Position numbers and translations under genes: made by a program
NCBI GenBank assembly: GCA_031556065.1
Contig: JAVBTR010000024.1
Coordinates: 1-64,000 of the forward strand
DNA: 64,000 nt
Direction of reading: 5' to 3'
From: JAVBTR01 sp031556065
GTDB taxonomy: Bacteria; Bacillota; Clostridia; Christensenellales; Aristaeellaceae
Part shown: positions 14,952 to 23,236 of the stretch, piece after piece
Layout of the letters: the number at the start of each line of letters is the position of its first letter
Position numbering within the stretch: the first letter of the stretch is position 1
Notes under the pieces: model-generated
The model's input: only the letters and a program-made list of their open reading frames with translations
Told to the model about the DNA's origin: nothing
Databases searched by the model: none

Positions 14952-15722
14952 CTACCGTTCAGCACCGCCAAATACAATTTCATTGACATGGTCGTAGCAA
15001 CAGGGATTGGCAGCAAGAACGCTGGCGGCTTGATCCAATACAATCCCCTTTTTACCGTTGGTACCGAAAAGGCCACCCGCTTCCGTTACGATTAAACTCC
15101 CTGCCGCAAAATCCCACGGCTGCAAAAGATATTCAAAAAACGCCTCCTGCCGCCCGCAGGCTAAATCAGCCAAATCCAAAGCGGCGCTGCCCAGCCGACG
15201 CAGATCTGCGCAAGTCAGCAGCAGCTTTTCGCATGTTTGCATGGTACGCTTCGCTAATTCGGGCTGATAAGGAGATGTACCAACACCCACAAGAGCTTGC
15301 GTCACAGGTGTATTGGACACATGGATTCTTCCACCATTTAGGTAAGCGCCCTCTTGTTTCTTTGCCAAAAACAGCTCGTCGTTATAAGGGTTATATATCG
15401 CCGCCAAAACAGGCTGTTTGTTTTCCACCAACGCAACGGATATGCAAGAGCACCTGCGCTGCTTAATATAATTTGTCGTGCCATCTATAGGGTCTACAAT
15501 CCAGGTAGCCCTGCAAGTAAGAGGCTGTTGCTTTTCTTCCTCCCCCATAAATAAAGCGTAGGGCGCAAGCCTTTCCAAATCTATTTTCAGTTCATTTTGT
15601 AACCTTATATCCATTTCAGTAACAAAATTGGCATGCCCCTCTTTGGCCTGCACATTTGTCACAGCGCTTTTTTCAAAAAGCGTCTTTTTTCCCCGCAGGA
15701 TATGCGCCAGTTCCTTCAACAT
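14952..15722 (-). CDS. Inositol monophosphatase family phosphatase
   Basis: The family's Mg-dependent phosphatase site is complete: GEEE (60-63), WIVDPIDGTTNY (74-85, metal-binding Asp77 and Asp80), and PWDFAAG (202-208, Asp204). Members hydrolyse inositol-1-phosphate, sugar phosphates, or 3'-phosphoadenosine phosphate. The gene is the last of a five-gene minus-strand operon (binding protein, two permeases, glycerophosphodiesterase, this gene) and starts 6 bases after the phosphodiesterase stop. In that context a phosphatase acting on inositol phosphate or glycerol phosphate released from an imported diester is plausible. Confidence 0.9.
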   Translation of the reverse strand: MLKELAHILRGKKTLFEKSAVTNVQAKEGHANFVTEMDIRLQNELKIDLERLAPYALFMGEEEKQQPLTCRATWIVDPIDGTTNYIKQRRCSCISVALVENKQPVLAAIYNPYNDELFLAKKQEGAYLNGGRIHVSNTPVTQALVGVGTSPYQPELAKRTMQTCEKLLLTCADLRRLGSAALDLADLACGRQEAFFEYLLQPWDFAAGSLIVTEAGGLFGTNGKKGIVLDQAASVLAANPCCYDHVNEIVFGGAER

Positions 15723-15728
15723 TTACTT

Positions 15729-16571
15729 TCATCTCCATTGGCGAAATTTTTCGCCGCTCTTTGCTAAATACCTAATGGCTTCACCAGGCCAATCTGTTTG
15801 CATCATATCATATTTTTTTCGTGCCAGCCACCCCCACCCTTCGGCAGCATGGCCGGTTACGCTGATATCATCGGTATGTCCTGCACTGACCACCCATTGA
15901 TAATCGCACACATTGGCGTTGCACCATACGCGCAAATCCTGCCCATGCATCCAATCAATGTATTCATCAGTGGCCACCTGCGCATTTTCTGTGGCAAAAA
16001 AAACCTCCGCTCCCAGGTAATTGATATTCCTTTTCTTAAGCCGGCAGGACCAGTCGTCCGTTTCTTCCATCATGACCATATAAGGTAAATCCGGCGCATA
16101 TTGCTCCACCAGTTTAAAATGCGCTTCGTTAACGTAAGTTTTCACAATAACCTGGCGTTCAACCCCATGGGCACGTACTTTTGCGCTGATACCCGGTATA
16201 TCAGTCCAAAACTTATCGATGTTGATGTAACAGCGGTCCTTTAGCAAATCCAAAATCTCATCCAGAGTGCTGATCCCATACTGTGTTTTTTTATTATCAT
16301 AGTTCACATAGCGCAGGGGCTTTACCTGTACTGCGCTCATCTCTTCGATGGAGACGTTCATTCCAAGGTGGATCGGCTCACAGGTAGGGTGAAACACAAA
16401 CAACTCCCCGTCCATGCTCTTGGTTACATCAATCTCAATAATATCTGCGCCCTGAAAAAGTGCCGCTTCATAGGCTTGGATGGTGTTGCAGGGGATATTC
16501 CCCATACATGCTCCACGATGTGCCGCCACCAGCATTTCTTTTTTAGTGATGTTTCTAATATCAAAACTCAT
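15729..16571 (-). CDS. Glycerophosphodiester phosphodiesterase family protein
   Basis: GDPD enzymes split glycerophosphodiesters into glycerol-3-phosphate and an alcohol. The TIM-barrel signatures are present: HRG (18-20), metal ligands Glu46 and Asp48 in EIDV, and His61. Two usually conserved positions differ: the PENT motif reads PCNT (27-30), and the HD after the catalytic strand reads HP (61-62). Activity is likely, but the substrate may be unusual. No signal peptide, so it acts in the cytoplasm on imported substrate. It follows the Ugp-like permeases by 10 bases. Confidence 0.88.
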   Translation of the reverse strand: MSFDIRNITKKEMLVAAHRGACMGNIPCNTIQAYEAALFQGADIIEIDVTKSMDGELFVFHPTCEPIHLGMNVSIEEMSAVQVKPLRYVNYDNKKTQYGISTLDEILDLLKDRCYINIDKFWTDIPGISAKVRAHGVERQVIVKTYVNEAHFKLVEQYAPDLPYMVMMEETDDWSCRLKKRNINYLGAEVFFATENAQVATDEYIDWMHGQDLRVWCNANVCDYQWVVSAGHTDDISVTGHAAEGWGWLARKKYDMMQTDWPGEAIRYLAKSGEKFRQWR

Positions 16572-16581
16572 TTTCTCTCCC

Positions 16582-17397
16582 TCACTTTATCGAGCTATCT
16601 ATAACGCCCTGTACAAAATATTGCGATAAAAACAAATAAAGGATAACCAGAGGCACAATAGCAATAATGGCCGCGGCAGCAGCCGCGTTAATATTGGTAT
16701 TGCCATCGGCAAAGAAGGTTTTCAGCATCAGGGTAACGGTGCGAAGGGTGGGCTTTTGCAAAATGTATAGTTGAAAGGAATAATCATTCCATATGCCAAT
16801 GCCTGTTAAAATGATCACGCTGGCTGTAACGGGCTTAAGAGAGGGGATGATAATACGATAAAAAATGGCATATTTGGAACAGCCATCGATCAGAGCTGCT
16901 TCATCCAGTGCGGAGGGGATGGTCGAAATAAAATTGGTATACATAAACACAGCTGTGGGAAGCCCATATGTGGCTGAAAGAACAATGATCCCTCCAAACG
17001 TGTTCATTCCCCCTAAGCTTACCATCAGGCTATAGATCGGAACCAGTACACTTAACGGCGGCACCATCATGACGCCAAGGATTATCATAGAAATGAACTT
17101 ACTCAGCCTGGTTCGATACCTGGCCAACGGGTATGCGGCCATGGCCCCCAAGGCAACAATCAGCCCTGTCGCTATTCCAGCCACTATGAGTGTATTCCAC
17201 ATGGATTGAAAGAGCCTGCCGCCAGAAAGGGCAATTTCAAAACTTTCAAGGGACCATTGGGCGGGAAAAAGCCACCTGCTTGTATAATCCCCTTTACGCT
17301 TTAGTGCTGTAGTGAAAAGCACATAAAAAGGAGCAATATGGATTAAAATGATCAAAACCCCAGCCAGATTTTTCACCCAGCGTGCCCTTTGTTTCAC
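16582..17397 (-). CDS. Carbohydrate ABC transporter permease (UgpE/MalG type)
   Basis: Six membrane segments and the EAA loop (DEAALIDGCSKYAIFYRIIIPSLKP, about 160-185) that contacts the ATPase. 271 residues, typical of the COG0395 half. It overlaps the upstream permease by 4 bases. With its partner and the binding protein it forms a CUT1-family importer. The downstream phosphodiesterase suggests glycerophosphodiesters as substrate. Confidence 0.92.
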   Translation of the reverse strand: MKQRARWVKNLAGVLIILIHIAPFYVLFTTALKRKGDYTSRWLFPAQWSLESFEIALSGGRLFQSMWNTLIVAGIATGLIVALGAMAAYPLARYRTRLSKFISMIILGVMMVPPLSVLVPIYSLMVSLGGMNTFGGIIVLSATYGLPTAVFMYTNFISTIPSALDEAALIDGCSKYAIFYRIIIPSLKPVTASVIILTGIGIWNDYSFQLYILQKPTLRTVTLMLKTFFADGNTNINAAAAAAIIAIVPLVILYLFLSQYFVQGVIDSSIK

Positions 17398-18287
17398 TGT
17401 GCCTCCGCCTCCTTTTTCATTAAATAAGAACGCAGAAGGATATTTACCAGCATAATGAACACAAATGTCACCACACCTATGGCCGATGCGTATCCCGCAT
17501 TTTGGTATGCAAAATACATGGAATTGATTAGTGTTGAAAGGGAATGCGTGCTATACCCCGGCCCGCCTCCCGTCAATGCTTCGATAAGGCCGAATAGCTT
17601 AAGCCCGCCAATCAAATTAAGAATGGTGCTGGTCATAATGGCAGGGATCAGCTGGGGCAGGGTAATATGGCGAAAGCAAGCCACGCTTCCGGCACCATCC
17701 ATGCTGGCCGCTTCATAATATGAACTGGGAATGCTGTTCAGCCCCGCAACATAGATCACCATGGCCTTCCCGCAAAAGGTGAGCGTGTTTATCGCTGTAA
17801 TGATCCAAACAGCCCGGGTACCTACACCCATCCAATCCAACTTGTTAAACCCTAAAAGAAGCAAAATATCATTTAACGCCCCATGAGAATATTCCACCAT
17901 AAACGACCATACATACCCCACCATTAATGAAGCAATCATAGCAGGAAGATAGACAATTGAACGGGTGGCGTTTTTCATGTAAAAGGACTTGTTTAACAAC
18001 AATGCATATGCGATGCCAAGCAGCGTTTGAAAAAAGGTGCTTCCAAAACCATATATCAAGGTGTTTATAAAGGCTTGCTTAAACATTTTATCAGAAAAGA
18101 GCTTCACATAATTCTGTAGTCCAATGTAGCGGTAGTTTTGGGAATAACCATTCCAGTTGGTGAAGGAGATTCTTAGCCCCATCACCAAAGGGATAAATAC
18201 AAATGTGATCATCATTAGAATACAGGGCAATGTCATGGCGAGAATAAAACGGTTATTGGCTATAATGCGTTTGGACTTGGCTTCCAT
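17394..18287 (-). CDS. Sugar ABC transporter permease (UgpA/MalF type)
   Basis: 297 residues, six membrane segments, EAA loop EAASMDGAGSVACFRHITLPQL (about 190-212). The CUT1 partner of the following permease. A GGAGG ribosome site precedes ATG 18287. It is separated from the binding-protein gene by a stem-loop with a T-run. Confidence 0.92.
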   Translation of the reverse strand: MEAKSKRIIANNRFILAMTLPCILMMITFVFIPLVMGLRISFTNWNGYSQNYRYIGLQNYVKLFSDKMFKQAFINTLIYGFGSTFFQTLLGIAYALLLNKSFYMKNATRSIVYLPAMIASLMVGYVWSFMVEYSHGALNDILLLLGFNKLDWMGVGTRAVWIITAINTLTFCGKAMVIYVAGLNSIPSSYYEAASMDGAGSVACFRHITLPQLIPAIMTSTILNLIGGLKLFGLIEALTGGGPGYSTHSLSTLINSMYFAYQNAGYASAIGVVTFVFIMLVNILLRSYLMKKEAEAQ

Positions 18288-18301
18288 CGCTTCCTCCTGT
18301 T

Positions 18302-18337
18302 AAAAAATAGCTGCACTGCTTTACAAGCAGGCAGCCA
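18302..18337 (-). terminator. Stem-loop with T-run after the binding-protein gene
   Basis: Minus strand: an imperfect 13-base stem (one G-U pair and one bulge) with a 7-base loop, then six T. It lies between the binding-protein gene and the permeases and probably ends most transcripts there. Confidence 0.65.
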
Positions 18338-18357
18338 TTTCAAGCTTATGCCGGTAT

Positions 18358-19599
18358 TTATTGTTGGCTGCGCAGGTTGATATAGTTTTCTTCCATCACG
18401 GCGATCACTTCGTCTACACTGGCCTCATTTGCAATGATGGCGCTTCCTGTATCCCTTAAAATGGCCCACATGCCGCTGGGAAGATAGATACGGTCAAACC
18501 ACGGAGCAATTTGAGCGTTTTCCCATTTTTCATACCATTGGGTCAAATTGCCCAAATCCACCTCAATACCTGTAAGGCCGCTTCCAGAGCCGGTTGCCTT
18601 GGCTATTTTCGCAACGTTTTCAGGCCGTGCAAAGAAGTCAATCAGCGCAACAGCGGTATCAAGGTTCCGGCTATCCTTCCATACCCCAAATGCATATCCT
18701 TCGCCGCCAACAAGATAACTTGTTTCCTGGGCCGTTGCCGCCGGGAAAGGAATGAACGCGATGTTAGCCTTAGGATCAATCTCCCATGCTTCCGTTAAAA
18801 CATTGTTCCGCTGAAAAATAAACAGTGCTTCCTTATTCACCAGCACCTCCGCATGCCTTAGGGTGTCCGCCGTAGCACAATCCACGTTCAGATAACCACT
18901 TTGCTTTAGCATATTCAAAAATTCCGCCAGCGGACGCCAGTTTTCCCATTGAAAAGTTCCGTCAAGCAAGGCTGCCGCATAATTGCTTTCGACCGCTGCT
19001 TTGCTGTTAAGCATAAAGGCTGGGGCCATTAAATCAAGCACATATGCCGGGCTCCGGGTATCCTTGCCTGCGATAAACACGCCAGTATACCCAGCCTCGC
19101 TGGCCATTTTACAACAGTTGAAAAATTCATCAATGGTAGTGGGGATAGAAAGTCCCAAGGATTCCAAAATGTCCATCTGCACCAGAATGCCGGTCATATC
19201 AACGGTTGTAGACAACGCATAGGTATTCCCCTGCTTATCGTACATAGACGATTTCAATGCCTCAATGATATCCTTGGTCCATTCCCGATCATTAAGTGGA
19301 AGCAGGTATTCGCTGTACCTTTCCACCGACCAGCCATGGGTGGCAAAAACATCCGGCAAATCGTTAGCAGCCATTTTGGCCTTCATCAAAGATTCATAGT
19401 CGGTGGTGTTAACCTGGTTTTCAATGTTAACCTCCGGGTATTCTTTCATGAAGTCATCGAGAATGCTTTGAATCACATCCCCTACATCGCCGGTGCTGGA
19501 TGTGGCCACAATCAGGTTTCCGCCGATTTCCGCCAGGGCCGAAACACCTGTCAGTGAAAGGATCAGGATGCACAGTAATAACCAGCAAATCTTTTTCAT
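18358..19599 (-). CDS. Extracellular solute-binding protein (UgpB/MalE type)
   Basis: 413 residues of the family 1 solute-binding fold. The signal peptide (about 1-23, cut after SALA) has no lipobox cysteine, so it is not predicted to be a lipoprotein. The mature protein starts IGGNLIVATSSTGDVGDVIQSILDDFMKEYPEVNIE, the normal first strand and helix. First gene of the transporter-phosphodiesterase-phosphatase operon and divergent from the YesM/YesN pair that probably controls it. Confidence 0.92.
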   Translation of the reverse strand: MKKICWLLLCILILSLTGVSALAEIGGNLIVATSSTGDVGDVIQSILDDFMKEYPEVNIENQVNTTDYESLMKAKMAANDLPDVFATHGWSVERYSEYLLPLNDREWTKDIIEALKSSMYDKQGNTYALSTTVDMTGILVQMDILESLGLSIPTTIDEFFNCCKMASEAGYTGVFIAGKDTRSPAYVLDLMAPAFMLNSKAAVESNYAAALLDGTFQWENWRPLAEFLNMLKQSGYLNVDCATADTLRHAEVLVNKEALFIFQRNNVLTEAWEIDPKANIAFIPFPAATAQETSYLVGGEGYAFGVWKDSRNLDTAVALIDFFARPENVAKIAKATGSGSGLTGIEVDLGNLTQWYEKWENAQIAPWFDRIYLPSGMWAILRDTGSAIIANEASVDEVIAVMEENYINLRSQQ

Positions 19600-19714
19600 G
19601 GATTTCCCTCCGTTTCATTTTTCTGTGACACCAATATAACACACTGCGTCTTGCTCAGATATGGTAACATTCTCCAAAACATCGCAATTTTCTTGGACAC
19701 GTCCTATAAATCAA

Positions 19715-19743
19715 TTGCCGAATGCTTCAAATTGAGCTATGCT
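19715..19743 (+). promoter_or_regulatory. Probable promoter of the YesM/YesN pair
   Basis: TTGCCG (19715-19720), 17 bases, TATGCT (19738-19743), 36 bases before the chosen start codon. The 180-base gap to the divergent binding-protein gene must also hold that operon's promoter; a TATATT is present on the minus strand, but its -35 is poor. Confidence 0.5.
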
Positions 19744-19779
19744 ATGAATAAGCAAACGCATACAGAAGGAGGCGGCAAT

Positions 19780-21552
19780 ATGAACCCCAGAAAAAGTCAG
19801 CATCCCTCATTTCTAAAGCCATGGGCTTTTTCTGTCCGGCTGACTCGCAATTTTATATTGTGCATGTGCATCCCTTTTGTGCTTGTTTTTCTCTTGGCTT
19901 ATACCATGATCGACACTTATAACACAGAGGTTCTCAGCGCTACACAGAGCCATATGAAATCTATTTCTCAAAACATTGAGGTCTATTTGAAAGAGCTTCA
20001 GCAAGTTACTCTCATGCCTTATTATGATAGCAACTTCTCTCTTTTTCTTTCCCAAAGCAACACGCAAAAAACCTTAAGTTATCCCGAACGCATGCGCATC
20101 CAGCAATCTCTTCGCAACACCATCGATTTTATCCGCTTTACGCGGACAGACCTGCAAAGCGTCATCATTGTACGGGGCGAAGAATGCTTATTCTATTCCA
20201 CCGAATTGATCAATACCACCCCGCTTAGCAGTTATGATTACACTGGGCAAGCTTGGTACCAAAGCGCGATGGCCGCCAACGGTTCAGTGGCCTTCATCTC
20301 CCCCCACACACAGGATTATTTTTCTCCCGCTACCACAGAGGAGGTCTTTTCACTGGTGCGGGCGCTTAAAAACCTCCAAAGTCGAGAAACCTATGCAGTC
20401 ATTAAAGTCGATGCCACCTCTAATGTTTTCAAAACCCTTTTGGATACCACTCAGTTTTATGTAGACAGCGCCTATTATTTATGTGATGCCAATGGACGGT
20501 TAATCTATTCCAGCGGTATTGCCCCTGCGTTAAAGGAAGCTATTGACGCCAGCCCTCACGCCTTGGACGGAGCGCTTATTCAAACCAAAGGGCAAAGCTA
20601 TCTTCATAAGCAGATCGCCATACCCGAGTTCGATTGGTCTTTTCATGTGCTTTTGAATAACGCCGCTATTGCCAGCAGGCATATCTGGGTTTATTACTCC
20701 GGTTTTTTGCTCTATCTTGCAGGAACAGCCATCTCTCTTATAACATATTTAAGGCTTTCTCAAAAAATGGTTCTCTCCGTGCGCTCTATCCGCAAAACCT
20801 TAGTTTCTTTGCAGGAGGGTGATTTAGATGCCCGCTATTCTCTTTACGATGACGACGAACTTTCCATAGTGGGCGAATCCATTAACCAAATGGCCGGTCA
20901 ATTGTCTCAATTGATTCAAGAAAAATACATTTCCACCATACGCCAGCAGGAAGCAGAAATGCGGGCGCTGCAATCCCAGATCCGACCTCATTTTTTGTTT
21001 AACGTTCTTGGGAACTTCCTGGCCCTTAGCCAGAACCATGAACAGGCGCGTTTAGAAGCCTCGCTAATCTCCTTATCGCTTTTGATGCGCTATGTGCTGG
21101 ATAAGCGCCCACACACCACGTTAGGGGATGAGGTGGCATTTATAAAACATTATTTAGACCTTCAGCAACTGCGTTTTGGCGAAAGGCTCACCTATCGCGT
21201 TCACGTTACCGATGAAGCTGCCGCAATTTTGCTGCCCCGCCTGGTTTTGCAGCCGTTCATTGAAAATGCCGTGCTGCATGGGATCGAACCATGTGCGAAG
21301 CCCTGCACGGTTTCCGTTAGTGCATATAGAAATGAGAACCATATTACCATCGAAATAGCAGATGATGGGGTAGGGTTTGATACCAATGCCGTTCCAAGTG
21401 AAGGCATTGGTAATGCAAATAGCATCAGCCGCTTGAAGCTAATGTACCCCTTAAGCGGCATCCAAGTGACCTCCAACCCTCAGCAAGGATGCCAAGTAAT
21501 TATCTCCTTGGAATGTGAGGTGAAAGAATATGAAAGTATTAATCGCGGATGA
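19780..21552 (+). CDS. YesM-type sensor histidine kinase
   Basis: 590 residues: a first membrane helix (about 20-42), a large extracytoplasmic dCache-like sensor region, a second helix (about 300-325), HAMP, then the His_kinase domain with the phospho-acceptor region SQIRPHFLFNVLGNF and an HATPase with FIENAVLHGIE and DDGVGF. I chose ATG 19780 because AGGAGG sits 7 bases upstream; the frame is open further upstream but has no ribosome site. It overlaps the response regulator gene by 23 bases. It most likely senses the substrate of the divergent glycerophosphodiester-type transporter. Confidence 0.9.
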   Translation: MNPRKSQHPSFLKPWAFSVRLTRNFILCMCIPFVLVFLLAYTMIDTYNTEVLSATQSHMKSISQNIEVYLKELQQVTLMPYYDSNFSLFLSQSNTQKTLSYPERMRIQQSLRNTIDFIRFTRTDLQSVIIVRGEECLFYSTELINTTPLSSYDYTGQAWYQSAMAANGSVAFISPHTQDYFSPATTEEVFSLVRALKNLQSRETYAVIKVDATSNVFKTLLDTTQFYVDSAYYLCDANGRLIYSSGIAPALKEAIDASPHALDGALIQTKGQSYLHKQIAIPEFDWSFHVLLNNAAIASRHIWVYYSGFLLYLAGTAISLITYLRLSQKMVLSVRSIRKTLVSLQEGDLDARYSLYDDDELSIVGESINQMAGQLSQLIQEKYISTIRQQEAEMRALQSQIRPHFLFNVLGNFLALSQNHEQARLEASLISLSLLMRYVLDKRPHTTLGDEVAFIKHYLDLQQLRFGERLTYRVHVTDEAAAILLPRLVLQPFIENAVLHGIEPCAKPCTVSVSAYRNENHITIEIADDGVGFDTNAVPSEGIGNANSISRLKLMYPLSGIQVTSNPQQGCQVIISLECEVKEYESINRG

Positions 21553-22960
21553 TGAAGCCTTGATTCGCAAATCCATTTCCCTGCATTTGCAAAAATGCCA
21601 AATTGATGCGCAATGCATTCATGAGGTTTCGGATGGGGAAAAGGCCATGGCTATACTGACCCAGGGCCATGATTTCGATCTGGTATTCATCGACATTCAA
21701 ATGCCCCAATTCTCCGGCCTTGCCATTATCGAAAAAGTGAAAGTCCTACATCCTCACACCTCCTTTTATGTGATTTCAGGCTACAGCCAGTTCGATTATG
21801 TTCGCACCGCTCTTTTACTAAGCGTTACGGACTATTTGTTAAAACCAGTAAGCTTTGAACAGATAAAAGCCATCGTCCAAACCGAATCCATAAGGCTTGA
21901 AGATGCTAAAAAGGCCCGCGCAGCACAGATCGCTTCCCAATGCCAAACCGCTTTTCGGGAAAACCATTTGCCGCAGCCCGAACCCTATCTTTTAGCCTGT
22001 GTGTGCGACCCATCACCCAAAGCGGCTTGCACCTTACAAGTGCAGCAAGGAATAAGCCTCTGCCTTACTGAACATCATATTTTTTACAGCACATTTGACT
22101 TCCAAGGCCATCGCTTTTTTGCCGTACCGGATAGGGTCGACGCCTTCTCTTTAAAGACTTTGCTTGCTTCTTTTATGACTAATACCCATTGCAGCTTGAT
22201 ATGCCGCCAAAACGATTCGCCCGATTCAAGGCCGGATTTTCAAATGTTTATGAATTGTGTGTATTTTTCACACTTCATGCCACTTAATACATGTCATTTG
22301 GTTGAGTTAATTCTTAAAACCTTCCGCCAAAAGAATGAAACCCTGGTTTTGGCGCAAAGTTACAGCCTGCTACACCATGCCAGAGATACGAAAAACTATT
22401 TTCAATACCGCAAAAATGCCGACATCTTTGCCAAAGCATTTCAAAATTGCTATAAAGCATTGCAGCCACAGCAGACTCAGCAACTTTTGGCTCGCCTGGC
22501 CCAACTATTTCCAGCCGAGCATCCACTAAACACACCTAATGACCTGCCTGCGTTTTTAGAAAAATATGCCCTATCTACGCTGCTGTGCCAAACTGAAGGG
22601 ATGGCCCTCATTGAACAGGTGGTTTCCTATATTCAGCAGCATTATAGTGAGAATTTATCCGTTTCTTCCATTGCCGCCTATTTTTACATATCGCCCAATT
22701 ATCTTTCAACATTATTTCACAATAAAATGCACATACCTGCCAGTAAGTTCATCAATCAGACACGAGTGGAGCATGCCGCGCAAATGCTTCTTGAAACCCG
22801 GTTGCCCCTATCCACCATTGCACAAAAATGCGGGTTTGCAGACAGTAATTATCTCATAAAGGTTTTCCGAAAATCCACAGGACTTACGCCTGCGGATTTT
22901 CGGAAAACACATTCAGTAGAGAGAATGGATAATCCCAATTCTTTAGTTGATTTGTCTTAG
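21530..22960 (+). CDS. YesN-type response regulator with AraC DNA-binding domain
   Basis: 476 residues: receiver domain (1-120; acidic ADDE at 6-9, phospho-acceptor Asp in VFIDIQMP, LLKP), a long linker (about 140-360), and a C-terminal AraC double helix-turn-helix (about 362-460: NLSVSSIAAYFYISPNYLSTLF ... GFADSNYLIKVFRKSTGLTPADFRK). Partner of the upstream kinase, translated from the overlap. Probable activator of the divergent transporter operon. Confidence 0.92.
   Translation: MKVLIADDEALIRKSISLHLQKCQIDAQCIHEVSDGEKAMAILTQGHDFDLVFIDIQMPQFSGLAIIEKVKVLHPHTSFYVISGYSQFDYVRTALLLSVTDYLLKPVSFEQIKAIVQTESIRLEDAKKARAAQIASQCQTAFRENHLPQPEPYLLACVCDPSPKAACTLQVQQGISLCLTEHHIFYSTFDFQGHRFFAVPDRVDAFSLKTLLASFMTNTHCSLICRQNDSPDSRPDFQMFMNCVYFSHFMPLNTCHLVELILKTFRQKNETLVLAQSYSLLHHARDTKNYFQYRKNADIFAKAFQNCYKALQPQQTQQLLARLAQLFPAEHPLNTPNDLPAFLEKYALSTLLCQTEGMALIEQVVSYIQQHYSENLSVSSIAAYFYISPNYLSTLFHNKMHIPASKFINQTRVEHAAQMLLETRLPLSTIAQKCGFADSNYLIKVFRKSTGLTPADFRKTHSVERMDNPNSLVDLS
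22862..22908 (+). repeat. 15-bp inverted repeat inside the yesN-like 3' end
   Basis: 22862-22876 is the exact reverse complement of 22894-22908, and the inner CAGG/CCTG bases extend it after one mismatch. It encodes the two FRK(S/T) elements of the last AraC helix. The resulting hairpin lies about 50 bases before the stop codon. Confidence 0.75.
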
Positions 22961-23154
22961 GGAGTGTTCATCGAAACGCTGCTTGCTGTAAAGTCGTGTA
23001 TGGTTTTTGCTTCTGCTTTTTTCACTGTATGAAAATGCACCGATTTTTATAATATAACCCATCTTAATGTTGTAGATTTTTATTGGTTGCATATTCTAAT
23101 GTATTTACCTTGTGAAGATTCAATATGTTGCCCGAAAAAATTTGTCGGGGTTTG

Positions 23155-23183
23155 TTGAAAACAGGGAAATGATATGTTATAAT
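23155..23183 (+). promoter_or_regulatory. Promoter of the NRPS operon
   Basis: TTGAAA (23155-23160), 17 bases, perfect TATAAT (23178-23183). The gap 22961-23236 also has a weak CCCGA/TCGGG hairpin (23131-23149) that may end the preceding transcript. No operator is obvious. This looks like the only strong promoter for the six-gene operon up to 36113. Confidence 0.75.
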
Positions 23184-23236
23184 CGATTCATATTGCGGAA
23201 TAAATATCCAGTGCTTGATGGTCTGGGGTGTTGCAA

